Shown here: positions 9,730-20,183 of the stretch, piece after piece
Position numbering within the stretch: position 1 is the first letter of the stretch
Layout of the letters: every line of letters starts with the position of its first letter
Source: Lentinus brumalis
Lineage: Eukaryota; Basidiomycota; Agaricomycetes; Polyporales; Polyporaceae
Assembly (NCBI GenBank): GCA_001792895.1
Contig: MARA01000112.1
Location: 1-30,812 of the forward strand
Direction of reading: 5' to 3'
DNA: 30,812 nucleotides
Program-made: the position numbers and the translations under genes
The notes under the pieces: model-generated
What the model was told of the DNA's origin: nothing
Database searches by the model: none
Seen by the model: the letters and a program-made list of their open reading frames with translations, nothing else

Positions 9730-10190
9730 TCGACATGTCGCCTCGGGGCGTAACACTCCAACATGCTCCCCTCCTCTCCTCTTCTCTTCTCTCGTCTCGT
9801 CTCGTCTCGTCTCGTCTTCTCCTCTCAACTCGTCTTCTCTCCTCCCGACTCGTCTTTTCTCTTCTCATCTCCTCTACGCCCTATTTCACTCCGTTCCACT
9901 GTACTTCCTCGGCCTTCCTCTCGCCGCTACTTATCTGTCTCCTAATTAGCCTGCATCATTACACGTTATCGCTTCTGCTAGTACTACTCAGAAACTGTAC
10001 CATGCTTGCCTCAGTATATGTGATTCGTCTCAAGTATTACAATGTGTGATTGGGTAGGAGACGCCCATGACGCGACTTGGACGCGACCACCATCCTCATT
10101 GACACCGCTTAACAATGCTCATTTACGACCACCTCCTGTACGCCACTCTGTGGCTTCTCGGTATTCCCGGCTCTCCTCGTCACCACCTCA
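9730..10190. other. spacer with pyrimidine-rich tract
   Basis: No supported gene. The first third is a C/T tract on the plus strand. The region before 10191 has an alternative ATG (10115) opening a short hydrophobic ORF that does not splice convincingly into gene C. Confidence 0.5.
9765..9875. repeat. CTCGT microsatellite and polypyrimidine tract
   Basis: Five consecutive CTCGT units (9791-9815) lie within ~110 bases of almost pure TCTC/CTCC sequence. Confidence 0.85.
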
Positions 10191-12074
10191 ATGCTCACGG
10201 ACAGCCGCAACCCCGACGAGGCAGTAGAGGCCGCTGACGTGCTCAACGCTACCTCTCGCCCTATCTCTCGCTCGAGCACTCACGGAGTTGCCGTCGACAT
10301 CTCACATTTGAAGGATGAACTTTCCTCCCGGACATATGCCAAGTTGATGGAATTACCGTGAGTACACCCCCGGCACTCCCGTAGCACAGCTGCTAAAATG
10401 CGCGTTGGCAGGCACATTGATCTCTCCCTCGCCGACGTAGCTTACCTCGAGGAGGAATACGCGGATGCATTGCGAGAGTTGGGGCGCGTGGAATCCATCA
10501 CAGCCGGGCTGATTCGAGCGGTTCTTGATATTAAACGAGCCCAGGTATGCGTCCTGTTCAGAATCAACACTGCGAGCCGCGCATGGTAATAGCCCCATAG
10601 AAATCGCATGACGATCGTATGGCAAATATAGAGGAGGAGATCAAAAATGTGCGCACAGAGATGCGCGAGGTGTTGCGCCCTCTGAAGAGCTGGTACACCG
10701 AGGCAAATGGTCAGTGATGTTCCGCTCACGGCCAGCATCTTCGTTCAATCTTGGATCAGGGGCTCTTCGGAAGGAGCACAAGGTCCTCAATGACTTCAAA
10801 GTCCTGTGTGCGGAGCGGTTGGACGGTCTTGAAGCCTCGTTCAACAAGACGGAATGCAATGTCGCCGTACTTCGGTCACAGTGGGCTGCCGAGAGAGAGC
10901 AGTTGGACCAATTGAGCACGCAGCTCGCTCCTACACACGAACTTGCCCGCTCCCTCTCTACTAGGATGGTTGATTTGGAGGCAAGAGAGGCAGGTATATC
11001 GGAAACGTTGACCGAGCTCCGGGAGGGTCTGCATGAGGTTCGTCAGCATACAAACAGCAACGCCGACTCTGAATACGGTGAGTGGGCCGTAACCGCATCG
11101 GACCACCCGCATACCCGCTCTGACACAGCGACGATAAGTAGGGCAATCGCTCGCTCTTGAGCTCGGCCTTGTAGATGACCCACCGACCGCCGCTGGGCTG
11201 GGCAGAGACGGCGCAGGTTGGTGGGACTATCGCTGCCCCAAAGAGTCGGATGCTTTCGTCAGTGCTATGTACCCGTTCGTACCCCTACTCTGTGTGCTAA
11301 CCCCAAGACTCTAGTCAACCATTTCCATAGACGAGACGCCAGAACTACCCGATAATCTGCGCCAGTCCAGTGCGTCCCCCGATGACAGCGGACTTGAAGA
11401 AACCCCCCATCCAGGAGGTCACCGTGCTTGGGACATTGAACTGACGCCCTCCGCGACCTGCGAACTGGAGTGTACAGGGGCATGTCCCGCGGTCGACACC
11501 TCTCCCGATCAGAAGACTGCCTCGCCTGAGGATGTCGAGCACGTCATAGCCTCCCGATCTTACGCCGCCATATCCGCCCCCGAGCTCGTATATACCGAAG
11601 GCAAGCGAGAGCTTGGACTCACTGCTCCAGCCAATCCCATGACAACCGCAAATTGTAGCATGTCGGACAACGGCGACTCCATGGGGGATCTTCCGACTAG
11701 CAGCACTTCTCTTGATCGTGCTGCCACAACCCGTACCCCCGTCGCGACGTGGGGTGAGGAGAAGAGACTGACGTTCATACGGTCAAAATGGGAGAATATC
11801 TGTGCTTCTATCAAGGTATGTATGTCTACTCGCCTCATTCGTACAGTATCTGATCCGACAACAGAGCGAAATCCATCACATCAAGCACTCTGTGCTACAG
11901 CGCGCGCAACCCATACATAACATCCATCCCCTTCTTCCGCCTCTTGCAGGCTCCTTATTCGTCGGCTGCGCTGTTTCCCTCGCCTGGTATCTCTGGGGAA
12001 TTTACTGGGAAATATTGACGAGGCCGCCTCCCGAGCACCCCGTCTGGGAATGGGCTTGCCGACGGACTAGATGA
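10191..12074 (+). CDS. gene C: coiled-coil protein with C-terminal membrane helix
   Basis: Seven-exon model: 10191-10357, 10412-10544, 10601-10709, 10760-11077, 11142-11257, 11315-11815, 11865-12074. The introns are 49-64 nt with donors GTGAGT, GTATGC, GTCAGT, GTGAGT, GTCAGT and GTATGT. All phases agree and give about 517 residues. Residues ~60-245 are charged and heptad-like (HIDLSLADVAYLEEEY..., MANIEEEIKNVRTEM, LSTRMVDLEAREAGI), indicating a long coiled coil. An acidic, Ser/Pro-rich region follows, and near the C-terminus GSLFVGCAVSLAWYLWGIYW is a membrane helix with a short tail, so the protein is probably tail-anchored. No named domain is recognised. It sits between another predicted membrane protein and a transposase, on the same strand. 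The start codon is the least certain point. Confidence 0.65.
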
Positions 12075-12235
12075 GACTGCGGATAATGGTACAGTATCTG
12101 CTTGTAACAACGTGGCCATCATATTGAGCATATGATTGGATTACTCATCATCAGATATTTGCGATTGTTGCCCGACTGCGACCGACCCAGTCTCCTTCCG
12201 CTCTGCTCTGCCATCTCCCCGCTGTCCAGTGTCAT

Positions 12236-15200
12236 ATGCGACCCAAGGTACTTTGCACTTGCATTGAATGTCGGCGCCGAATCTGCATAGTGGGCGGTGA
12301 AGAGCTCAGAGGGCGCCTGGTCATCTCGAGTACGAGGAACAAGCACAAAAGACGGTATGGAAATGCGCAAGAGCTCAGCGAGGAGCAGATGGAGGAGATG
12401 CTCTCTAGTACGATTCTCCTGCGATCTGTAGGGCAGCCTCCCCCCGGCAGGGCTCCAAAGCTCTCCCTGTTCGCCGTTCGGATTCGAAACCGGAGGTGAT
12501 GTCGCAGAGCGAGTCGGACTCGGAAACGGACAAGTCGATGGTGCGTGCTGATTCTCTCCATACTAGGCTGTTCGTTGACTCGTGTCCGTATCTAGGCGAG
12601 CAAGGATGAGCCTCGCACCAGAAGCCAGCAACTGCTATCGGATATGACTAGCGTATGTCCGACACTCTGTGATCGAGCTCCAATTCATGACCTACCACAG
12701 ATATCCTCCCGCGAGTTCGCCAACGCTGTCGCCGTGCGTGAGAGGACTTTGGGAGACCTGCACAGCATAGTTGTCCGGCTGTGTCGTGGTGTATCTCGCG
12801 ACATGCCGTTGACATTCTGTCGCCGCCCCCGTTCCGTGGCCGATGAGGCCCCCGAACCGAAGGAGGGCAGCTTTGTCGGGCTCTACCAGTGGCTTGTGTC
12901 TCAGCGGGAGTACATCGAACAAAACCTTGCTCCACTAGGTCATCATGACTTGGATCAGCGTCGACTCGCTCTGCTGTGCCTAGTCAACTCAGAAATCATG
13001 CAGCTCGACCGGATGAAGGCGAAGGCGTGGAGCAAACTGGTCGCCGAAGGGTTGATCCACGCCCAACTAGAAAAAGACCGCGGCCAGGGTCCTGTAGTCG
13101 TGAAGTCCGGTACGTCGAAGTCGCACCACTGTCAGATCATTTGCTCTGTTCTGACACCAAAGATAGAATGTCTCAAGAAATTCCTGGAAGACAGGGCTCG
13201 TCTCAAGACAATGGAACCCTTCGTGGTCGCGGCGCTCATCATGACCTCTGTCTTGCACTCCATGGCTGCCGCATCGCGCGTATACGGTGATTACATCCTG
13301 GCTACAGTGGAAGTCATCCTCGTGGGCGCATTTGTATTCTGTAACACTCGAGGCCGAGCAGCCTCGCCTTCCACACCCACCCGACCGGGTACGCCTCCCC
13401 TCAGCGCCGCCCAGGCCGGGGTCATGCAGACCCTGCCGAGCGACGTCAAGACAGCAATGAAGTGGCTGGGACTCGATCCCGATATCGTTCGCTACGCATG
13501 CTGTCGGGAGTGTTTTGCCACATACGCTCCTGACCTGTCCCGGCCTGACGATCCCTATCCTCACACTTGCACCTTCCAAGAAACCGACAAGCCCGTGTGT
13601 GGTGCACCACTTGTTCGCAAGCAGGTTCACGTGCCTACTCACAAGAAGGGCAAGGTCCGCACTACGTACGAGCCCATCCTCATCTTCCCTTACCGCGCAG
13701 TGGAGGCTTGGCTTTGGGACATGCTCTGTCGTCTCGAGCTCTTGCGCACGATGCGAGCGGCTTGGGACGCACCTCCGGCTGGGTGCTGGAGCGACATATT
13801 CCATGCCCCAGCCCTCCGGAACTTCCTCGGTCCCGATGGGAAAACTCCCTTCTCCAAGCAGGCAGACGGCTCTGTTCACCTTGTCTTCAGTTTGTTCATT
13901 GACTGGTTCAATCCGTTCGGGAACAAGCAGGCTGGCAAGTCACACTCCGTCGGGGCCATCTATATGATCTGCCTCAACCTTCCCATCCACCTACGCTATC
14001 GACCTGAAAACATCTACCTCGTCGTGATCATTCCTGGTCCGAAGGAGCCGGATACGACACAGCTGAATCACTTCCTTTGACCGCTCGTTGACGAGATGCT
14101 TGTCCTGTGGCGCCGGGGCTTAGTGTTCGAGATCGACTCGGTCCCACTGCTCGTGCGCGCTGCGATCATACCTCTAGTATGCGATCTCCCAGCTCTCAGG
14201 AAGGCCGCCGGTTTCGCCGGACACCAGGCTAACCATTTCTGCTCATTTTGCGAGCTACTGAAGGTGAATATCAACGACCTCGACCGCTCGCATTGGTCTC
14301 GCCGCACCTGGGAGGAACATCTGCACATCGCGACGCAATGGCGGGACGCACCTACCGAAGCCGCTCGTGACAAGATATTCAAGAAGCACGGGCTACGCTG
14401 GAGCGAGCTTCTCTGGTTGGATTACTGGGATCCTACGCAGTTCGCCGTCGTCGATGCTATGCACAATCTCTTTCTCGGAGAGCTCCGACACCACTGTCGG
14501 GAGGTCTGGGGTATCGACGTCAAGGACAAAAGCAGCGAGTCGACCAAACAACCACCGCACTCTCCGGAGAAGCAGCGCATAGAGCTCCTGCGCGTTGTAG
14601 CGGCGGTTCACAAGAGGTCGAAGTCGGCATTCGACAAGATACGCAAGGGCTACGTTGTGGCAGTTGCAGAGTTCAACGGAGTCGCGCCTGAGGGTACGTT
14701 CACCAAGGCCGCGTATCGTGACGCGTTACTTAAATGGGTGTGTACATTTATCTCTCTGCTGTGTATCGATACTGACACATTGAATAAGGCTAAGTCGTTC
14801 TCGTCGGCGCTCGCTCTGCCGCCCGTGCTCGAGGAGGCGACGCGCGACTTCCACATCGCGGCAGGTGCCCACGACATTTCGAAATATCGGGTCTTGGACC
14901 AAGCTACAATGGATCAAGTGCGCAAAGATATCGCCGCCACGTACTTTCCCTCCTGGATGGAACGTCCACCGAAGAACTTCGGAAGCCCATCTCACGGAAA
15001 GCTCAAGGCTGATCAGTGGCGGACTGTCTGCACCGTGAGTCTTGTGATCACCCTCGGTCGCTTATGGGGAGGTCGAGATGCCATCGAGAAATACCGACTC
15101 CTACTCGAGAACTTTGTCTGCCTCGTCTGTGCCGTGGATTTGGTGACTCGACGCACGATGGATACGGCACGGGTCCGGAAGTTCGATGTGTATATGATGC

Positions 15201-16249
15201 GATACTTGAGTTCCCTTCGCACTCTCTTCGGTCACCAACTCGTCCCCAATCACCACATGTCGCTTCATTTGTGGGAATGCCTCTCGCTCTTCGGTCCAGT
15301 CCACTCCTGGTGGGCCTTCCCTTTTGAACGCTATAATGGCTTGTTGCAGAATCTGAATACTAGCAGTCAGACAGGTGAGCATATTCGTCGTTGCCTCGAC
15401 ATGTAGTGTGATCTGAAATTTGAATTCGTTCATCAGACAAGATGGCTATAACGTTCATCCGGTACTTCTACATTGGAGCAGGCATCCGCTGGTTGATGAG
15501 CAACTTCAGGTGGCCGAGTTGGGGGCCATTTGCACGGATGTTAGCGGCGTATAACACGGCTGTCACGAAGATGAAAACTGCGGCTGGTATACGGGTCACT
15601 GACTTTGTCCCCTTTGATGAGGACGAGCCAAAATTACAGATCCCTGCCTACGTCGAGGAGAATGAGGCGCAACTTTCTCAAAACCTCTACAACTCCCTCT
15701 TCCAACTGCTGTCTGCTTCAGGATCCCGCTTCGCGTCGGTGCATCGACTCGGCGCGGGAAACTCCAACAAGCCCATTCTGAATGACCGTGTCAACTACGT
15801 CAAGAGCATCGAACGCGATGGCATGACATTTGCTACGCGGAAGACTGGAATCCGCAACTCCTTCGTCCTCTTTACCGATCCCACAGCGCCTTCAGACGGA
15901 CTCTTCCCTCGCGCAGGACAGATCTCGGAGATCCTGCTTCACGGGCGGCGAGAGAATGGTAGTCACATAACCGAGGCCTTCTTCCTCGTCGACGAGTATG
16001 AGCCTCTGCAGGGCGACGATCTCTCGAAAGACCCGTACCTTCGTTTCCCCGATCTCGAGACCCGGTACTTTTACAACTCGACTCAACGCTCTCGGCTTGT
16101 CCGTCTCGGTGACATCCACAGTCACTTCGCTGCCCTCTTTTGCACTCCGGACGACATCGGTAAGGACTGCGTGGTCGCATGTTCACTGGATAGGGTGAGT
16201 CCGCCTTCAAATGAGTGGCCTTTGGACTGACCGATAAAATTAGACCTAG
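12236..16249 (+). pseudogene. gene D: Plavaka-type (CACTA-like) tnp2 transposase with one in-frame TGA
   Basis: Model: exons 12236-12354, 12432-12540, 12596-12652, 12701-14737, 14789-15374, 15437-16194, 16244-16249, about 1223 residues, interrupted only by TGA at 14078-14080. The N-terminus has a CXCX2C zinc-type motif (LCTCIEC) and a TRNKH box, as in other Plavaka transposases. The core has FIDWFNPFGNKQAGKSHSVG, then after the stop PLVDEML, CDLPALRKAAGFAGH, a CSFCELL motif, YWDPTQFAVVDAMHNLFLGE, and HLWECLSLFGPVHSWWAFPFERYNG. These are hallmark blocks of the transposase_21/tnp2 family, and the DWFNP, D-MHN and FERYNG acidic residues are the likely DDE set. The C-terminal domain (DRVNYVKSIERDGMTF...NSFVLF) is also typical. 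A 51-nt in-frame segment (14738-14788) looks like an intron. The enzyme would cut and paste its own element. Confidence 0.9.
14078..14080 (+). other. premature TGA in the transposase
   Basis: Reading ...NHFL-TGA-PLVDEML, the frame is the same on both sides. A CGA codon (Arg) with one C-to-T change at a CpG would explain it; Arg at this site is plausible for the family. Confidence 0.8.
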
Positions 16250-16660
16250 CGTCGTCGCAGGCTGCCCCCAGACTCTTCTCACCTGTTTACTCCCCGACTC
16301 TCCGGACGACGTAGCTTCGTGACGCCCTGCGTTGCTCCTGGACGTTTCGCACTGCGTCGCTGCAGGCTGCCCCCGGACTCTTCTCACCTGTTTACTCCCC
16401 GACTCTCCGGACCACGTAGCTTCGCGACGCCCTGCGTTTCTCCTGGACGTTTCGCACCACGTCGCTGCTGGCTGCCCCCGGACTCTCCTCACCTGTTTAC
16501 TCCCCGACTCTCCGGACCACGTAGCTTCGCGACGCCCTGCGTTGCTCCGATTTGCTTCGCACCACATCGCTGCAGGCTGCCCCCGGATTCTTCTCACGCA
16601 ATTACTCCCAGTCGCTCCGCACCACTTAGCTTTGCCACGCTGCTTCCGTACATGTTGCAC
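16250..16660. repeat. 105-bp tandem repeat directly after the transposase
   Basis: The landmark GCTGCCCCC recurs at 16261, 16366, 16471 and 16576, exactly 105 bases apart, with a few substitutions between copies; the last copy is degenerate. Because 105 is a multiple of three, long ORFs appear on both strands here, but none has features of a gene. CACTA-like elements often carry subterminal repeats next to their ends, so this may be the right end of the transposase's element. Confidence 0.9.
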
Positions 16661-16859
16661 CACTTCGCTTCGCCTCGCTTCATTGAGGACTTCCATTGCT
16701 CCTGCCACTACCTTACACCCATGCGCGGACACTTCCCAACCCTCTACTCTCCAGTCGCTTGCGTCTAATCATTTTCGTTCAACTATCGTCCTGTTAGCGA
16801 GAATGAAGCGCCTGCCTTAACCCTAACGTCCTAACGTCCATGTAAGCCACTAATAATGG

Positions 16860-17295
16860 CCCGATAGGGAAACCCTGCCCACGGCTTTTCGCCGGTCGGA
16901 AGTCGATCGAAAAGGCAACCCTTTTCGCCGGCGTGCGGGTAACCTGATCGATCTGCAAAAAGGTATGCTATTTAGCGGCCTACTATTGTCTCCCTTTCGC
17001 CGGTCGATTAGGTAAACCTGGCCGCGCCTTTTCGCCGGTCCAAAAGGGGCCCAAGATGGAATCCTATTCGCCGGTTGGTTTCGCCCTGCGAAATGTTGAC
17101 ATCCCGGATAACCGGCACAGCGACTTTTCGCCGGGCCAATAGGCGGCTTGCAAGGTAACCCTCTCGGTCGACGAAAAGGCGTTGATGATTGGGCGAAAAG
17201 GTGACCTATTCGCCGATCCAAAATCCGGCAAACATGCCCCTAAAAGGCACACTCGGGGCGCCAAGTTTTATCGCCTTTTCGCCGGTCGAGAATGC
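16860..17295. repeat. array of a TTTTCGCCGGTC motif in both orientations
   Basis: Copies or close variants start near 16885, 16921, 16995, 17028, 17066, 17124 and 17276, with CGAAAAGG-type inverted copies near 17170 and 17194 and a partial one near 17211. Most alternate with a GGTAACC/GGYAACCC-like word. Spacing is irregular, unlike a simple tandem repeat. No gene is supported. It could be a subterminal binding-site array of a DNA transposon or a small non-autonomous element. Confidence 0.75.
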
Positions 17296-18480
17296 GGGAA
17301 TGCCCGCCGTGTGTCTCTAACGCCGCTCACACGTGCGCTCTCCGACGCCTACTTCATCTCTCAAACTACCCCCGCATTCTTCCCGCCCGAAATCAACTTC
17401 GAACCGCCCTGCAGACCAGGCGTGGGCACGGTACACGGGCACGATGTCGGAGAAAGCAGGGAAGGGCAATGCAGACGGAGGTTCACGATGCGGTGCGGAG
17501 TGTGATGATGTCGAAGATCGCAACGCGGGAACCACAGCGGTCGGCAAAGCTGGCTCGAAACCGTCCGGGAATCCACCACGTACAGGACGGGGCTGTGTCC
17601 TCGTGGTCTGGAGGACTTGCACTCAGAAGCTGGACATGTGCGGCGGCGGGATACATACAATGCCCATCCGCATCGTGCATATAGGTGCCCGCTCCACAGT
17701 CAGGCCCCTGCCAAGTTGAAGAGACTCAGAACTGGAGTCCTTGCGAGGCTGACATCGCGTCGTATCTCTTGCATCCTTGTGCCGCCCACCCTCCTCTCAC
17801 GATCAGCAATATGCAACCACGCTGATTCAACGGCTACAATCACACGTCCGGGCACCTCCGGACACTCTCCTGCCGTATGTCGCTTCCAGTGACCATGCTG
17901 TCCAATTTGTCAGTGGACGACTCGGTCGGCCGTCGCTTTTCTCTCTGCCAAATTCAGCTTGGACGAGCCAAGCAGTTATGCAGGCGGAAATTCCACGCGC
18001 GAAGGGTGTTGACCGTTGAACAACCGCTCTCCTGTGCACTTCGATAGCCTGATTGACAAATAGTATCCCGAATTCCGCTTGAACGCTGGCACGCATGAAA
18101 GTGCATCAACCTCGAGCTTAAAAACGACTCCTTTCACTCGCGAGTTGCAACACCTGACCCCGGAGCCCTGATGGCGACACACCGAGTACGGGCTGCGCGC
18201 ACAAATGCGCAGCACTTCGCCGGAACTCGTGTCATACACGGGTGTCGCCATCCTAGGACCCGTGCGCTTCTCATCTCCATACATCCATCGACCCGCGCAG
18301 GTTCTGCGAGCCCTCCAATCACATAATTCAGCCCACATTGCCCACTGTACTGGCTGAGTTGGACTCACAAAGTCCCACTACGGTGGGCCAGTTGGACCTG
18401 GTCGGATGAAGTGGGTTGACACTCTAGTGGTCCAGTTGGGCAGTAGGGCAAGTATTACAGTAATCTATTCTAGATTGAAT
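17296..18480. other. no supported gene
   Basis: Short overlapping ORFs occur in several frames but none has splice continuity, domain pattern or composition that would favour it. Towards the right (18381-18640) a degenerate word GTGGNCCAGTTGG recurs at least five times and leads into the 98-bp minisatellite. Confidence 0.5.
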
Positions 18481-18654
18481 ACTGGATGTATGGGGTGTAT
18501 GGCGGGGGTATAGCTGCATATCATGCCCCGGTAAGAACCGCTACGTGGCCATGGAGGTGGCCTGGTTGGGCTCTGATGCAGTTGCTACTATTGTGGCCCA
18601 GTCAGGCTGTTTTGGATGGACATGACGGTGAGCCAGTTGGGTTGTGCAGTTCGT

Positions 18655-19205
18655 GGATGGCTTGGGCCGGTTTGGGGCTGGACGGGGTCCGTCTGCGACC
18701 CTGAACGAGGGGTCGGGGCACGGGGAGGGGGTCGTCCAGGTCCGCATCCCGTGGATGGCTCGGGCCGGTTTGGGGCTGGACGGGGTCCGTCTGCGACCCT
18801 GGACGAGGGGTCGGGGCACGGGGAGGGGGTCGTCCAGGTCCGCATCCCGTGGATGGCTTGGGCCGGTTCGGGGCTGGACGGGGTCCGTCTGCGACCCTGG
18901 ACGAGGGGTCGGGGCACGGGGAGGGGGTCGTCCAGGTCCGCATCCTGTGGATGGCTCGGGCCGGTTCGGGGCTGGACGGGGTCCGTCTGCGACCCTTGAC
19001 GAGGGGTCGGGGCACGGGGAGGGGGTCGTCCAGGTCCGCATCCTGTGGATGGCTCGGGCCGGTTCGGGGCTGGACGGGGTCCGTCTGCGACCCTGGACGA
19101 GGGGTCGGGGCACGGGGAGGGGGTCGTCCAGGTCCGCATCCCGTGGATGGCTCGGGCCGGTTCGGGGCTGGACGGGGTCCGTCTGCGACCCCGGATCCCA
19201 TGGAT
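18655..19205. repeat. 98-bp GC-rich minisatellite, about 5.6 copies
   Basis: GGATGGCT starts copies at 18655, 18753, 18851, 18949, 19047 and 19145, exactly 98 bases apart, and a last start at 19202 follows a shortened unit. Copies differ by one to four bases. Because 98 is not a multiple of three, each strand shows long ORFs in every frame that translate the same peptide in rotation; these are not treated as genes. Confidence 0.96.
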
Positions 19206-19880
19206 GGCTCTTTCTTACCACTCTTGCCCTCCCTTGCTCTCTCTGCTTGATCACATCCCCTGGCTGTCTTGTGTCCCTCCCTCCTGTTCTACACCTCTGC
19301 TGTGGGCTGTGACCATTAGCATATCTGGATACAGATACAGGTGAGCTCGTTGTCATTCTATGTAGGGACAGGAGTCGGGGGTAGGGGCAGACAAGCGCAA
19401 GAAACAATTGTACAAGCAGCTCAGGCGGGTAGATGTACAAGGGTGGGCGGACACTGAGTTGATGGGCAAATGGGCAGGAGGACAGGCACAGGAGCAGGTC
19501 CAAGGACATGCGGACGGCTGGGCAGGTGGACGGGCAGCTGGGCGGGCAGGAATCTATTTGCGTAGCCATGTGAATATGCATGATTTCCCTATTTTACTGC
19601 CAGTCTGCAGCTGGGTATGGTATCTTACCACTACGCACCGCAGGGAACCAACAGACATTGGTGAGTACCAGTGGATAATGTCTCCAGCATGGTTCAGGGC
19701 CTTTGTTACATACATGCTGATATCCACAGTAAATCTCCTGGTTCCAACCGGATGATATGGCATAGATATCGACAAGTATACTGTTGATTCTCACTGGGAT
19801 TCACTCCTCAGCACAGCTCTGTCGTCAAACTCCCATTATAATGAGAAGCCATCGTCAATTGATGTTTACCCGTCTGATGC
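19206..19880. other. no supported gene
   Basis: It contains one open stretch on the plus strand (19408-19755) with Gly/Ala/Trp-rich, repeat-like translation and no clear splice partners. Nothing else is recognised. Confidence 0.45.
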
Positions 19881-19883
19881 CCA

Positions 19884-20032
19884 TTGAATGCCCGAGGTGT
19901 GCCCGGTGGGGTGCCCGCATGCCCGCTGCCCATTGAATGCCCGAGGTGTGCCCGGTAAGGTGCCCGTATGTCCGCTGCCCGTTGAATGCCCATGGTGTGC
20001 CCGTTGAGGTGCCCGTATGCCTGCCTGCGTTG
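19884..20032. repeat. 49-bp tandem repeat, three copies
   Basis: TTGAATGCCC recurs at 19884, 19933 and 19982 (49-base steps). Each unit contains GTGCCCGNTNNGGTGCCCG, so it is built from the same GTGCCC word seen across the genes to the right. Confidence 0.88.
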
Positions 20033-20183
20033 GGCACCAAATGCCCATTCCCGAGCTCCCTCGCCACTACTCTCCATGTAACTGTAAGTATACATTGTCT
20101 GTTCTGCGCTGCATGGAGGGACATTACACACAGCCACAGAACCTGAGTACATGTATAGACATCACACTACGATGTACATTTCT

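Noticed and set aside
13110..13162. Possible intron (GTACGT ... CTGACACCAAAG) in the transposase
   Set aside because: Removing 53 bases would break a frame that is open and family-like on both sides.
13067..13879. 270-codon minus-strand ORF
   Set aside because: Antisense shadow of the tnp2 transposase; no motif of its own.
16261..16660. Regular repeats considered as a CRISPR array
   Set aside because: Units are contiguous 105-bp tandem copies without unique spacers, in a eukaryotic context.
15872..16732. 286-codon minus-strand ORF over the transposase 3' end and the 105-bp repeat
   Set aside because: It is antisense to a well-supported C-terminal transposase exon and kept open by a 105-base repeat; the translation is just the repeat unit.
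16817..16827. Telomere-like TTAACCCTAAC
   Set aside because: A single partial repeat unit, followed by a different short duplication (CCTAACGTC); no telomeric run.
17292..17719. Several overlapping plus and minus ORFs of 90-130 codons
   Set aside because: No splice partners, domain pattern or preferred frame; GC-rich sequence keeps all frames open.
18541..19581. Long ORFs on both strands over the 98-bp repeat (up to 346 codons)
   Set aside because: The repeat length is not a multiple of three, so each frame shows the same peptide in rotation. Openness comes from GC-rich sequence, with no gene-like start, splice or domain.
19408..19755. 115-codon plus-strand ORF
   Set aside because: Gly/Ala/Trp-rich repeat-like translation from GGGCNGG runs; no supporting neighbour exon.
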